Positions 24,237 through 33,386 of a DNA stretch of 33,441 nucleotides are shown one piece after another. Location: positions 1-33,441 of the forward strand of contig JAFLJO010000126.1 in the NCBI GenBank assembly GCA_022712975.1, read 5' to 3'. Positions within the stretch are counted from its first letter, which is position 1; every line of letters starts with the position of its first letter. Below the pieces are notes generated by a model. That model had not been told where the DNA came from, did not search any database, and worked only from the letters and a program-made list of their open reading frames with translations. A program made the position numbers and the translations under genes. The DNA comes from Desulfocapsa sp. (GTDB lineage Bacteria; Desulfobacterota; Desulfobulbia; Desulfobulbales; Desulfocapsaceae).

Positions 24237-25517
24237 TTAAGCTGCGTGACGCTTACGGAAATCATCGACACAACGTTCGAAACCACCAGGTACTTCTTCT
24301 TCTTCCCAGAAGACATATGGATTTGAACGAGGCTCTTTAATATGCTGTGGTATTGGATCAAGTCCCATAACCTTAATAAAAGTGGGCAAGCCAACGCGCT
24401 GCATGGTCTCACCAATACGCTCACGGTTTTTACCAACTTCCATCCACCAGTCCCAAACGTTTTCAATAACATCGATAACATTCTCGAACTCGTTCTCAGC
24501 AGAAACTTCCATGAAAGGAATAATAAGAGTTGCAAACTGAGCACCATCAAGAATAGGAGCTTTTGCACCAATACAGATGGAAGCACCCCCATGAGCACCT
24601 GGACGAAGTGCACGAGGCATAACGTTGATGCAATGCATACAACGGGTACACTCAGCGTTGTCGATTTTCAGCTCATCACCTTCCATCCACATACATTCGG
24701 TGGGGCAGAGATCAAGAACTTCTTTTTTGATGCTAAAGGCATCCCAGTCACCGCCAATGTAGGATCCACCATTGGCTGGATGTTTTCCGGCAACATATTC
24801 TTTTACTGCTACCTGATCGATGCGGATGTCATCTCTCCACGTGCCAATAACAGCGAAGTCGGATCTGGCAATAGCTGCGACACAGTCGTTTGAACAGCCG
24901 GAGAATTTGAATTTAAACTTGTAAGGGAATGCAGGACGATGAATCTCATCCTGGTAATGCATGGTCAGATGATGACACAGTTCTTCTGTATCATAGCATG
25001 ACCACTCACAGCGAGACTGTCCGAGACAGTTGGCAGGAGTACGAAGGTTGGACCCGGAACCACCAAGATCCTGTCCCAATTCATGGGTTAGATCCCAGAA
25101 GAAAGGCTCAAGAGCCTCTGTGCGACAACCAAGGAGAATAATATCACCAGTGGAACCATGCATGTTGGTCATACCGGAACCATGTTTATCCCAGAGAGCC
25201 ATAAGTGCGCGAAGATTCTCTGTGGAATAGTACTTGGATGCTGGCTGATTTACACGAACGGTATGGAAGTGTTCAACGCCTGGAAACTGCTTGGGAACAT
25301 CACAATAACGACCAACAATACCACCACCATATCCGAACACACCAACGATTCCGCCGTGTTTCCAGTGGGTGATTCTCTCTTTGAAAGACAGTTCGAGCAG
25401 ACCAAGAATATCCCAACAATCCGGGTTTTTCTCCGCCTGACGCTTAATGTCGGTAACGAAGCTTGGCCACGGGCCACTTTCAAGTTCGTCCAACAGGGGT
25501 GTTTCATGCTTTGCCAT
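24237..25517 (-). CDS. dsrA: Dissimilatory sulfite reductase subunit alpha
   Basis: The 426-residue protein is DsrA, the siroheme-binding partner of DsrB in dissimilatory sulfite reduction. Signatures: HWKHGGIVGVFGYGGGIVGR, GSTGDIILLGC, NCLGQSRCEWSCYDTEELC and KFKFSGCSNDC (cluster and siroheme ligands), then a ferredoxin domain with CPTECMWM and CTRCMHCINVMPRAL. The end (RCVDDFRKRHAA) is complete. The ribosome site AAGGAGG lies before ATG 25517. It heads the dsrABD operon behind a recognisable promoter. Confidence 0.97.
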   Translation of the reverse strand: MAKHETPLLDELESGPWPSFVTDIKRQAEKNPDCWDILGLLELSFKERITHWKHGGIVGVFGYGGGIVGRYCDVPKQFPGVEHFHTVRVNQPASKYYSTENLRALMALWDKHGSGMTNMHGSTGDIILLGCRTEALEPFFWDLTHELGQDLGGSGSNLRTPANCLGQSRCEWSCYDTEELCHHLTMHYQDEIHRPAFPYKFKFKFSGCSNDCVAAIARSDFAVIGTWRDDIRIDQVAVKEYVAGKHPANGGSYIGGDWDAFSIKKEVLDLCPTECMWMEGDELKIDNAECTRCMHCINVMPRALRPGAHGGASICIGAKAPILDGAQFATLIIPFMEVSAENEFENVIDVIENVWDWWMEVGKNRERIGETMQRVGLPTFIKVMGLDPIPQHIKEPRSNPYVFWEEEEVPGGFERCVDDFRKRHAA

Positions 25518-25687
25518 GAAGTTTCCTCCTTAAAATTACTGTTATACTTCAACCTTTACCAGAATATACACATCAAAAGCGTTTGCTTCAAAAACTGACA
25601 GTCAGAGACTGAAACCGCTCATCCCCTGCTGCCTGATTTTCTACCAACGCTTATGATAAAAACAACAGATTATGAAACGTACACTAT

Positions 25688-25737
25688 TGAATAGTCATTC
25701 AGCGTGAGAAGATATCTCTGAACAGTATCTTTGTCAA
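25688..25737 (-). promoter_or_regulatory. dsrABD promoter with a nearby palindrome
   Basis: On minus, TTGACA (complement of 25732-25737), a 17-base spacer and TATCTT (complement of 25709-25714) form a sigma-70 promoter about 190 bases before dsrA. Just downstream, TGAAT-AGTC-ATTCA (25688-25701) is a small inverted repeat that could be an operator. The rest of 25518-25800 shows no gene. Confidence 0.6.
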
Positions 25738-25800
25738 CAAAAAACGCAACCGGCCGCACGGAAGAATGAATGAATATTCAGTTTTATTCAATGAAAAATT

Positions 25801-27396
25801 TTATTTTATCCCTGCCGTTGTCAGGAACGCCTTTGCAAGTGTTTTTCCATCATCTTTTTCGTCCATGGCAGAAAGAATTTCACCAGCAAGAACTTTTCCC
25901 AGCTGAACACCTTCCTGGTCAAAGGAATTTACATTCCAGCAAAAGCCCTGGAATACAATTTTGGCCTCATACAATGCAAGGAGTGCCCCCATACTTTCAG
26001 GTGTCAGTTTATCACCCATAAGAATGGTATTGGCTTTATTCCCTGGAAATCGATTATTGGGGTTATTGTCATTTTTTCCTACGGCAAATGCCATGGATTG
26101 GGCAAGGAGATTTGCGATCAGTTTCTGTTGAGAACTACTGCCCTTGAGCTGTATGTCTTTTTCACGTTGGCTCTTTCTAAAACCGATAAACTCCACTGCC
26201 ACATCTTCTGTTCCCTGATGGAGTAACTGATAAAAAGCGTGCTGCCCGTTGGTTCCAGGTTCTCCCCATATAATTGGCCCACTCTTTATCTGTAGCGGCT
26301 CGCCATTACGCTGAACTGACTTTCCGTTGGATTCCATATCACACTGTTGAAGATGTGCCGGGAATCTATGTAAAGCCTGACTATATGGAAGTATGGCAAC
26401 AGTAGACATTCCCAGAAAAGTATGATTCCACACGCCGAGCAGTGCTAGCAACAGCGCGGGATTAGAACGAATGTCTTTCTCAGTTGACGCCTCATCAAGA
26501 CTAGCCGCACCCTGTAGAAATTCAAGAACCTGTTCGTAACCAAGGGCAAAGCCAAGCATCACAGCTCCGACCATTGAAGTTGAGCTGAAGCGTCCTCCAA
26601 TATAATCATACAAATAAAAGGAACGTAGGTAATGATTGGGATTATCCATGGGACTAGACTCCCCGGTAACAGACAGACAGTGACGTGCAGGATCAAGACC
26701 TGCATCTTCTAATGCTGTACGAACCAGAGTTTCATTGCTAAGCGTCTCAAGAGTCGTTCCGCTTTTGGACACCACCAGTACCAGGGTTCTTGAAAGATCC
26801 ACATTTTCAAGGACTGCGGCGGAATCATCGGGGTCAACATTTGCGATAAAATGAACTACCCGATCTTTTCTTCTATAGGGAAGCAATGCCTCGTAAATTG
26901 CCCTTGGTCCAAGATCTGAACCACCGATTCCAATATGAACGAGCGTGTTGTATGATTGTCCACGCGCATTACAAATGGTTCCCTTATCTAATTCCTCAAG
27001 AAAAGCTTTCAGCTTTACAAGCTCAGCTTTTGCCTGATTCGTTGCAGGTTCACAGATGGGATTCCTTGAGAAAATATCACGGCAGGAGGTATGGAGAACC
27101 TGTCGTTCCTCAGAGGGAAAATTCTCCAGACGGTTCATAACATCACCAGCCCGCATCTTGCCAAACTGCCTGGACAGATCGCACTCATCAGCAAGAGATT
27201 GTAAGGCATCCAGTACTTCTGTTGTGACTCGCTGACATCCATAGAGCAAATCAAAAGCACTCCCCTTACAGAAAAACTTTTGCAGACGCTCAGGTGTCAG
27301 CGCTTTTTCTGCACTAAGATCAAAGGGGGTTGCCGCTAAACGTTTTAGAATAGCATAAGCCTTACAATCATATATGGATTGCCACTTGCTTGACAT
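25801..27396 (-). CDS. pgi: Glucose-6-phosphate isomerase
   Basis: The 531-residue enzyme interconverts glucose 6-phosphate and fructose 6-phosphate. Signatures: NTLVHIGIGGSDLGPRAIYE, VVSKSGTTLETLSN, DYIGGRFSSTSMVGAV, GEPGTNGQHAFYQLLHQGTE with the catalytic Glu/His region, and a C-terminal NSFDQEGVQLGKVLAGEIL. Length is usual for bacterial enzymes of the long type. GAGG precedes the ATG at 27396, which comes nine bases after the rpe stop, so the two sugar-phosphate genes are co-transcribed. Confidence 0.96.
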   Translation of the reverse strand: MSSKWQSIYDCKAYAILKRLAATPFDLSAEKALTPERLQKFFCKGSAFDLLYGCQRVTTEVLDALQSLADECDLSRQFGKMRAGDVMNRLENFPSEERQVLHTSCRDIFSRNPICEPATNQAKAELVKLKAFLEELDKGTICNARGQSYNTLVHIGIGGSDLGPRAIYEALLPYRRKDRVVHFIANVDPDDSAAVLENVDLSRTLVLVVSKSGTTLETLSNETLVRTALEDAGLDPARHCLSVTGESSPMDNPNHYLRSFYLYDYIGGRFSSTSMVGAVMLGFALGYEQVLEFLQGAASLDEASTEKDIRSNPALLLALLGVWNHTFLGMSTVAILPYSQALHRFPAHLQQCDMESNGKSVQRNGEPLQIKSGPIIWGEPGTNGQHAFYQLLHQGTEDVAVEFIGFRKSQREKDIQLKGSSSQQKLIANLLAQSMAFAVGKNDNNPNNRFPGNKANTILMGDKLTPESMGALLALYEAKIVFQGFCWNVNSFDQEGVQLGKVLAGEILSAMDEKDDGKTLAKAFLTTAGIK

Positions 27397-27405
27397 AGAG
27401 TATCC

Positions 27406-28089
27406 TCATCCTCTTTTTGCCTTACCTTCCTCGGCAAGATTTCGCATCTCAGCAATAACAGGAGCATATTCATCACATCCATAAATAGCAGACCCTGCCA
27501 CAAATATGTTGGCACCAGACTCTGCCACACGACCAATGGTTTCAGGACTTATTCCGCCATCGATTTCAATACCAATATTCAAGCCAAGCTGATCTATTCT
27601 TTTTTTGAGACTGTCTGTTTTTCGTAGAGTTGATTCTATAAACGACTGACCGCCAAAACCTGGGTTCACACTCATAAGCATTACAAGATCCAAATCTTCC
27701 AGGATATAATCAAGACTCGACAGCGGTGTTGCAGGGTTTAAAACAGCACCTGCCTTTTTTCCCTGTTCTTTAATCCGACCGACCGTTCGATGCAGATGGG
27801 TACAGGCCTCAACATGAACAGTTATCCAGTCGGCTCCTGCAGCAGCAAAGGAATCAATGTACTTGTCAGCGTCACTGATCATTAAATGAACATCTATGAT
27901 CTTTTTCGTGGCTTTACGGGCCGCCCTGACAACAAGCGGGCCAATGGTGATATTTGGCACAAAATGACCATCCATCACATCTATGTGTATTACTTCAGCA
28001 CCGGCCTGATCAACAGCTGCTATTTCTTCGCCAAGTCTTGTAAAATCGGCAGAGAGAATTGATGGAGCAAATTGTATTTCAAGCATCAT
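27406..28089 (-). CDS. rpe: Ribulose-phosphate 3-epimerase
   Basis: The 227-residue TIM-barrel enzyme interconverts ribulose and xylulose 5-phosphate in the pentose phosphate pathway. Signatures: FAPSILSADFTRLGEEI, VIHIDVMDGHFVPNITIGP (metal-binding His and Asp), DVHLMI, LMSVNPGFGGQSFI and IEIDGGISPETI. GAGGAA lies shortly before the ATG. Either of two adjacent ATGs (MM) could start the protein. It supplies substrate relations with kdsD, which uses ribulose 5-phosphate, although that gene lies far off. Confidence 0.96.
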   Translation of the reverse strand: MMLEIQFAPSILSADFTRLGEEIAAVDQAGAEVIHIDVMDGHFVPNITIGPLVVRAARKATKKIIDVHLMISDADKYIDSFAAAGADWITVHVEACTHLHRTVGRIKEQGKKAGAVLNPATPLSSLDYILEDLDLVMLMSVNPGFGGQSFIESTLRKTDSLKKRIDQLGLNIGIEIDGGISPETIGRVAESGANIFVAGSAIYGCDEYAPVIAEMRNLAEEGKAKRG

Positions 28090-28128
28090 TTTTCCTCATT
28101 TTATCACTGTCATGTTATCACTAATTAA

Positions 28129-29238
28129 TTAAACAATACGTCGTATTTCATCACCCGGCAAAATCTCAATCAGCCCTCCCAGTTCAAGCAGCAATAATAA
28201 TTCAGATATTTTGGCAGACCCAAGACCTGAGGCCGCAATCAACTCATTGCGAGAACATGGATAGACATCAATACCGGCAAGTAACTCACTCGCCACAGGA
28301 TCAAGTGTTAGCCTGACAGCGTTTTCTTCGGAATTTTTTGCAAACGTTTCACCACTCCAGCCAGCATCAATTTCTACACGGATATCTTTGGCTGATTGTA
28401 CCAGTTTTGCTCCCTGTTGCAATAACCAATGAGTTCCGTCACTCTTTAAAGAGTCAATCTGACCAGGAACTGCAAAAACATCACGCCCCTCATCGAGTGC
28501 CATCTCAGCAGTAATAAGAGATCCGGATTTTCTTGCAGCCTCTACCACCACAACTCCACGGCTCAAGCCTGAGATAATCCGATTTCTGGCCGGAAAACGA
28601 AAGCCATCGGGTTTTGTTCCAAGTGGGTACTCGGTAACAAGCAGTCCTTCCCTGCGTAGCCTGTCATACAATTTGTGGTTATGTCTTGGATACACAACAT
28701 CCAGCCCACAACCAAGAACTCCAATGGTTGCCCCCTGAACAGACAATGCCCCGGCATGAGCTTCACTGTCAATCCCTGAGGCCAAGCCGGAAACCACAGT
28801 CATTCCCGAATCAGCGAGATCACGAGCCAGGGTAAAACTGCATCGTTTTCCATAAGCCGTTGCTGCACGGGAACCCACCATGGCAAGACACAAAGAATCG
28901 AGCAACTCGACACGCCCCTGCACATATAAAACAGCGGGAGGATCAGCAATTTCTTTTAAAGACTCCGGGTAATGTGCATCGTCTGGACAGAGCACTTTTG
29001 CCCCGCCAGCCACCATTCTCTTCAGTTGGGATCTTGCCTTTTCACGAAGGGGATTGGGATTTGACAAGCCGGCAAACACATTTTTTCGAATAGAACTTGT
29101 GTTTCCCTGCCCATTTGCGCAAGCAGCAAAAAGCTCTTTCGGGCTTCCGTAACGAGCCACCAATTGACGTATTCCCTTGCTCCCAAGACCGGGAACAAAA
29201 CTTAAGGCCATCCAATCAATTACGCTAGGTTCTGACAT
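28129..29238 (-). CDS. dprA: DNA-processing protein DprA
   Basis: The 369-residue protein is DprA (Smf), which loads RecA on incoming single-stranded DNA during transformation and occurs widely even in species not known to be competent. Parts: an N-terminal helix-hairpin-helix/SAM-like region (LSFVPGLGSKGIRQLVARYG), the Rossmann-like core with MVGSRAATAYGK, VVSGLASGIDSEAHAGAL, GVLGCGLDVVYPRHN, FPARNRIISGLSRGVVVVEA and SGSLITAEMALDEGRDVFAV, and a C-terminal winged helix (about 305-369). Length is normal. It reads with rpe and pgi, behind the rpoD terminator. Confidence 0.95.
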   Translation of the reverse strand: MSEPSVIDWMALSFVPGLGSKGIRQLVARYGSPKELFAACANGQGNTSSIRKNVFAGLSNPNPLREKARSQLKRMVAGGAKVLCPDDAHYPESLKEIADPPAVLYVQGRVELLDSLCLAMVGSRAATAYGKRCSFTLARDLADSGMTVVSGLASGIDSEAHAGALSVQGATIGVLGCGLDVVYPRHNHKLYDRLRREGLLVTEYPLGTKPDGFRFPARNRIISGLSRGVVVVEAARKSGSLITAEMALDEGRDVFAVPGQIDSLKSDGTHWLLQQGAKLVQSAKDIRVEIDAGWSGETFAKNSEENAVRLTLDPVASELLAGIDVYPCSRNELIAASGLGSAKISELLLLLELGGLIEILPGDEIRRIV

Positions 29239-29278
29239 ATTGTTCTTTTTAACGTTTCACCTTTTACTACATACCAAA

Positions 29279-29304
29279 CAAAAATCCCGGACAGAAGTCC
29301 GGGA
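29279..29304 (-). terminator. rpoD terminator
   Basis: TCCCGGAC (29285-29292) pairs with GTCCGGGA (29297-29304) around AGAA. On the minus strand a T-rich stretch (TTTTTGTTT) follows. It is a textbook intrinsic terminator 24 bases after the rpoD stop. Confidence 0.85.
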
Positions 29305-29327
29305 GAATAACTACATGAAAACCAAAA

Positions 29328-30953
29328 TCAATCAGTCATAAATACGCGTAATTCGTCCACTCTCGACGGGTGCTTCAATTTTTTAATAGCCTGAACTTCA
29401 ATCTGACGAATACGTTCCCTGGTTACCGCAAAACATTTCCCGACCTCTTCAAGTGTGTGGTCACATCCTACATCGATGCCGTAACGCATGCGAACCACCT
29501 TCGCCTCACGGGGTGAAAGAGAAGACATCACCTTGCTGAGACATTCTTTTAAACTCTCCACCATTGAAGCTTCATGGGGATCTATACTGGAATAATCTTC
29601 GATAAAATCACCCAGGAATGCCTCTTCATCATTGCCAACCGGAGTATCAAGTGATATGGCATCTTTGGCAGTTTTAAGGGCAGCTTTAACCTTCTCAACA
29701 TCAGTCCCAAGCTGTTCTGCCATCTCTTCAGGACTTGGCTCACGATTCTCTTCACGAACAAAGTCCCTGGACACCCGAAGCAAGCGGTTAATGGTTTCAA
29801 TCATATGAACAGGAAGACGAATAGTCCGTCCCTGATCTGCAATACCACGAGTAATGGATTGACGAATCCACCAGGTAGCATAGGTACTGAATTTATACCC
29901 ACGGTGATAATCAAATCTCTCTACGGCTTTCATCAAACCTATATTCCCTTCCTGAATAAGATCCGGGAATTGAAGCCCCCGATTAACAAATTTTTTGGAT
30001 ACAGACATCACCAGACGAAGGTTTGCACGTACCAGTGATTCCTTGGCCTCCTTATGAATATCACGCCCGATTTCCATCTCATGAATAACAGTATTAAGAG
30101 CCAGGTAGCCAAATCCTAGTCCTTCTTGCATCTGCATACCAATATGAAAATCCAGCTCCTTGGAACTCATCTCCGCCTTGCCACCTTCTGCTGCTGCTAC
30201 AAGTTTTTGTGCTTTCAACACTTCAACCCGTATCCGTCTGAAACGCTTTAACAGATCTTTCAAGTTTGAGGCGACCCCATTAATGCAACGGGTACAAACA
30301 ACGCGGTCACTGAATAATTGCGAGATATCAGAACCAAGCTTCATCATCTGTGTACTTATTTTTTCACTCTTTTGGGGATCCCCCTGACAGTCAATAAATT
30401 CCTGCTGAAGGACAAGTCGTTTTTCTTCAAGCTCCATTACCGTATCGACCCTGTCGAGAAATCTCTTTTTTTCTTTCTCAACAAGTGCTGTGTCGGTGTC
30501 TTGGATTCCCCGTACAATATTAAAAATCTCTATGGTACCAGCCCTAAGCTCAGCAGCAATTTCCTGAAGAGCCTCAATAGCAAGAGGTGTTGCAAGTACA
30601 GCGTTTTGAACTTGAAGCAACCCCTCTTCCATCATCCGGGCAAGTTCCACTTCTTCCTTGTGGGTAAGCATAGTCAGCGTCCCCATCTCACGCATATACA
30701 TTGACATTGGATCAACAGCATGCTCGGTGGCACGCTTGGGACTTCTGGCGAGACGACGCTGCCCAGTCCTTCGATCGGTAAAAAAGCCTTTTCGACGATC
30801 CCCTATCCGAGGATTACGCCTATCGTCATTCACGCCATCAGGAAGACCTACAGGACTTACTTTTTCTCCAGATTTAAAGGTACCGGTCAAATCAGGCACA
30901 CCAGCATCTACTTGATCTGCACCAGCTCTTTTCATCTTTCCACCATCTGCCAT
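29328..30953 (-). CDS. rpoD: Primary RNA polymerase sigma factor RpoD
   Basis: The start is ATG 30953 ([11 protein letters not shown]), chosen because AGGAGG lies five bases before it; an ATG at 30983 has no such site. The 541-residue protein has region 1.2 ([20 protein letters not shown]), a non-conserved region, regions 2.1-2.4 ([39 protein letters not shown]), region 3, and region 4.2 ([20 protein letters not shown]). The first 80 residues are not the usual acidic region 1.1 but a basic, Arg-rich stretch ([20 protein letters not shown]). Its place next to dnaG supports the primary sigma factor. Confidence 0.93.
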   Translation of the reverse strand: MADGGKMKRAGADQVDAGVPDLTGTFKSGEKVSPVGLPDGVNDDRRNPRIGDRRKGFFTDRRTGQRRLARSPKRATEHAVDPMSMYMREMGTLTMLTHKEEVELARMMEEGLLQVQNAVLATPLAIEALQEIAAELRAGTIEIFNIVRGIQDTDTALVEKEKKRFLDRVDTVMELEEKRLVLQQEFIDCQGDPQKSEKISTQMMKLGSDISQLFSDRVVCTRCINGVASNLKDLLKRFRRIRVEVLKAQKLVAAAEGGKAEMSSKELDFHIGMQMQEGLGFGYLALNTVIHEMEIGRDIHKEAKESLVRANLRLVMSVSKKFVNRGLQFPDLIQEGNIGLMKAVERFDYHRGYKFSTYATWWIRQSITRGIADQGRTIRLPVHMIETINRLLRVSRDFVREENREPSPEEMAEQLGTDVEKVKAALKTAKDAISLDTPVGNDEEAFLGDFIEDYSSIDPHEASMVESLKECLSKVMSSLSPREAKVVRMRYGIDVGCDHTLEEVGKCFAVTRERIRQIEVQAIKKLKHPSRVDELRVFMTD

Positions 30954-31280
30954 CACACCCTCCTGACTTCCCACATCCCCCATGGGCAGGCAAAAAATAC
31001 AACTTTACCACATCATTACATCTGCAATTCCCTTATATTTTCCTACGCACTATATCAAACTTAAGAGCTTATACAATCTTTTCACGTTAAATAATTAAAA
31101 AAAAAGGAGAATTAGCAACTATTCATGATTTTCAAGAAAACGAAAAACGGAAAACAGGACATACTTTCTGTGAATTATACAGGACGTAAGTAAAACTCCA
31201 AAAACAGCAGTCTATTTCGACAAATTCAGCACATAGTCGAACACTTAAATAGATTCAAAAAAAACCACACATGTCTCATA
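30954..31280 (-). promoter_or_regulatory. Gene-free stretch between dnaG and rpoD with a promoter-like sequence
   Basis: On minus, TTGTAT (complement of 31071-31076) and TATAGT (complement of 31049-31054) with a 16-base spacer could transcribe rpoD on its own. The rest is AT-rich with no convincing gene; a 22-codon frame at about 31128 has no well-placed ribosome site. Confidence 0.4.
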
Positions 31281-33122
31281 TTAATTATGCCAAAGACTAT
31301 TTTTCTGGCGAAGATCCTGGAGACGATTATTAACGATGTTCTTTCGTGTAACCAGCTGCAGCAACTCGTCCTGATTATTTGTCACTCCACAAGTGGCGAT
31401 TTGCACTTCCAGTTTCTTTGATTCCTGCTCCAAACGCTCCTTTTCGAGCCACAAGAGAAGCTCTTTCAACTCTTCACTTGTTCCCTGATAACTCAAGCCA
31501 GAGTTGGGGGATGCTGAAGTTAAAAGGATATCAGAGACCAGCACTCGTTCTCCCCCTTTTGGCAACATACCCAACAGCTCTTCCGGTTCCACACAATCTG
31601 TCTGTTCAAGTAATGCCAGCAACTGCAACAATAACACTTCACCAATGGTTCCACAAAGACACTCTCTCAGTCCTGCTTTTTCTAACTCTCCAACGGAAGC
31701 AGGATAGAGCACCATATGGGACACCAACCGTCTTTGGGAGGAGGATAAAGGAGTTAACTGCTCTGGAGGTCTCTGCTTTTTATATTCAACAGGTGGTGGA
31801 GGCAAAGACTCTGCAACAGGTGGCATGGAAGCAGCCAGCTCCGATGCAGAAATACCGATTGTTTCACTAAAATGAGACAGCATCAGCGAACGTTGAAGCT
31901 TTGAGCTTGCAGCCCTGATCAGAGGTTGTAACTCGGCAATAATTTTTCTTTTCCCGTCAAGTGTGGTGCCGTGCTCGTCAACCAGCTGTTTCAAGGCAAA
32001 CTCAGGCAGTGGCAAAGCCTGATCGAGGAGCTTGTTTAATGCTTCCAATCCTTCCTCCCGAATAAAAGTATCCGGGTCATGTCCGGTGGGAAGAAGTGCA
32101 ACTTTCCCTGCCACTTGTTCGCTTAAAAACAAGGGAACCGAACGTATGGCAGCTTTCACTCCTGCTGTATCACCATCAAAGAGCAGCACACATTCTTCTG
32201 CATATCCTTTCAGCATTTTCAACTGCTGCGCGGTAAGTGCTGTTCCCAGTGGAGCTACAACATTGGGACAACCATGAACAACAAGTGATACCAAATCAAA
32301 ATTGCCTTCCACCAGAATTGCCTGCTTTCTGCGCCTGATAGCATCTCCCTGCTGAAACAAACCAAGCAAAGAGCTGGATTTGTGAAACACCAGACTTTCA
32401 GGCGAGTTCATATATTTTGGCTGACCATCACCTATAATCCTACCGCCAAAACCAATGACCTTTCCCCGCCTGTCGTAAATTGGAAAAAGAACCCTGTCCC
32501 TAAATCTATCATACGTTCCACCCTTTTCTTTTGTGACCAGCAAACCCGCTTCAATGGCAACCTGCTGTTCATCTTTAGTCAGCTGGTTCCGTAAGAAATT
32601 CCAACCTGCCGTATCAGGGGATGGCGCATACCCCAAGGAAAATCGTTCCTGAATATCCATGGGAATCTGCCGATCTATAAGGTACTGTCTGGCTGCCTTT
32701 GCCTGGTCAGAATCGATTAAAGTCTTGCGGAAAATGGTAACAGCCTTCTCGTTCACGGCGTACATTGCCTTCCGCTTGCGACTTTTCTCACGCTCTTCGG
32801 AAGATTGAGGTCGTTCAGGAATCTCGACATTATACCTCCCTGCCAGCTCTTTCATGGCAGTTGGAAAATCAAGATTGTGGTACTTCATTTGAAACTCAAA
32901 AACATCTCCGGATGCGCCGCAACCGAAGCAGTGGAAAAATTGCTGTCCCGGATGCACGGAAAACGAGGGTGTTTTCTCGTTATGAAAGGGACAACGGCCA
33001 AGAAAACGAACCCCTGCCCGTGTTAACTCAACGCATTCCCCAATGACTTGCACAATATCGGCCTGTTCTTTAATTCTGGCCGGCAAATCGTTATTAAAGT
33101 CTATTGATCCCATATGGCTCAT
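31281..33122 (-). CDS. dnaG: DNA primase DnaG
   Basis: The 613-residue enzyme makes RNA primers for replication. The N-terminal CHC2 zinc-binding domain has CPFHNEKTPSFSV and FHCFGCGASGDVFEF. The core holds RVLFPIYDRRGKVIGFGGR, SLLGLFQ, ILVEGNFDLVSLVVHG (TOPRIM Glu) and CVLLFDGDTAGVKAA (TOPRIM DGD). The C-terminal part (about 430-613) should bind the DnaB helicase and is less conserved. The start may be ATG 33122 or 33113; neither has a good ribosome site. Repeat copy D begins only 12 bases upstream and may have replaced the native leader. Confidence 0.94.
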   Translation of the reverse strand: MSHMGSIDFNNDLPARIKEQADIVQVIGECVELTRAGVRFLGRCPFHNEKTPSFSVHPGQQFFHCFGCGASGDVFEFQMKYHNLDFPTAMKELAGRYNVEIPERPQSSEEREKSRKRKAMYAVNEKAVTIFRKTLIDSDQAKAARQYLIDRQIPMDIQERFSLGYAPSPDTAGWNFLRNQLTKDEQQVAIEAGLLVTKEKGGTYDRFRDRVLFPIYDRRGKVIGFGGRIIGDGQPKYMNSPESLVFHKSSSLLGLFQQGDAIRRRKQAILVEGNFDLVSLVVHGCPNVVAPLGTALTAQQLKMLKGYAEECVLLFDGDTAGVKAAIRSVPLFLSEQVAGKVALLPTGHDPDTFIREEGLEALNKLLDQALPLPEFALKQLVDEHGTTLDGKRKIIAELQPLIRAASSKLQRSLMLSHFSETIGISASELAASMPPVAESLPPPPVEYKKQRPPEQLTPLSSSQRRLVSHMVLYPASVGELEKAGLRECLCGTIGEVLLLQLLALLEQTDCVEPEELLGMLPKGGERVLVSDILLTSASPNSGLSYQGTSEELKELLLWLEKERLEQESKKLEVQIATCGVTNNQDELLQLVTRKNIVNNRLQDLRQKNSLWHN

Positions 33123-33133
33123 GTTTAATTAAT

Positions 33134-33291
33134 GGTAAATATTTGGCATGACTTCATCTTCGCGCGATCGGGCTGGCTCACATATGACCAATATGCTACG
33201 CCAGCTCGCTTACACGAATATGAAGCCATGCCAAACATTTACAACTCAGTGGTTTGGGTTGTTTCTGGGTTCAACCCGAATACTTACAATT
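33134..33291 (+). repeat. Dispersed palindromic repeat, copy D (longest palindrome)
   Basis: This copy has an extra inverted arm. GTAAATATTTGGCATGA at its left end is the near-complement of the right-hand CATGCCAAACATTTAC (about 33228-33243). Between them lies a nested hairpin in which GCTGGC pairs with GCCAGC and CATAT with ATATG. The common core with two more hairpins follows to 33291. It fills the gap between dnaG and the plus-strand gene at the window end. Confidence 0.85.
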
Positions 33292-33304
33292 AATGATGCA
33301 ACTC

Positions 33305-33324
33305 GTGTCTCGACACGTTATAAT
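33305..33324 (+). promoter_or_regulatory. Promoter with an overlapping palindrome
   Basis: TATAAT lies at 33319-33324. Directly before it CGTGTC-TC-GACACG (about 33304-33317) is a perfect six-base inverted repeat that occupies the spacer and could be a repressor site. No good -35 box is visible. Confidence 0.45.
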
Positions 33325-33386
33325 CATCTGATAGAAAACGGCTGTCAAGCAGTTAGGTGAGATTTTCATCCTGAACGAGGTGAGAC

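Noticed and set aside
31090..31200. Short open frame after AAGGAGAA near 31128
   Set aside because: The frame has 22 codons, the spacing to the ribosome-like site is too long, and the product is not recognisable.
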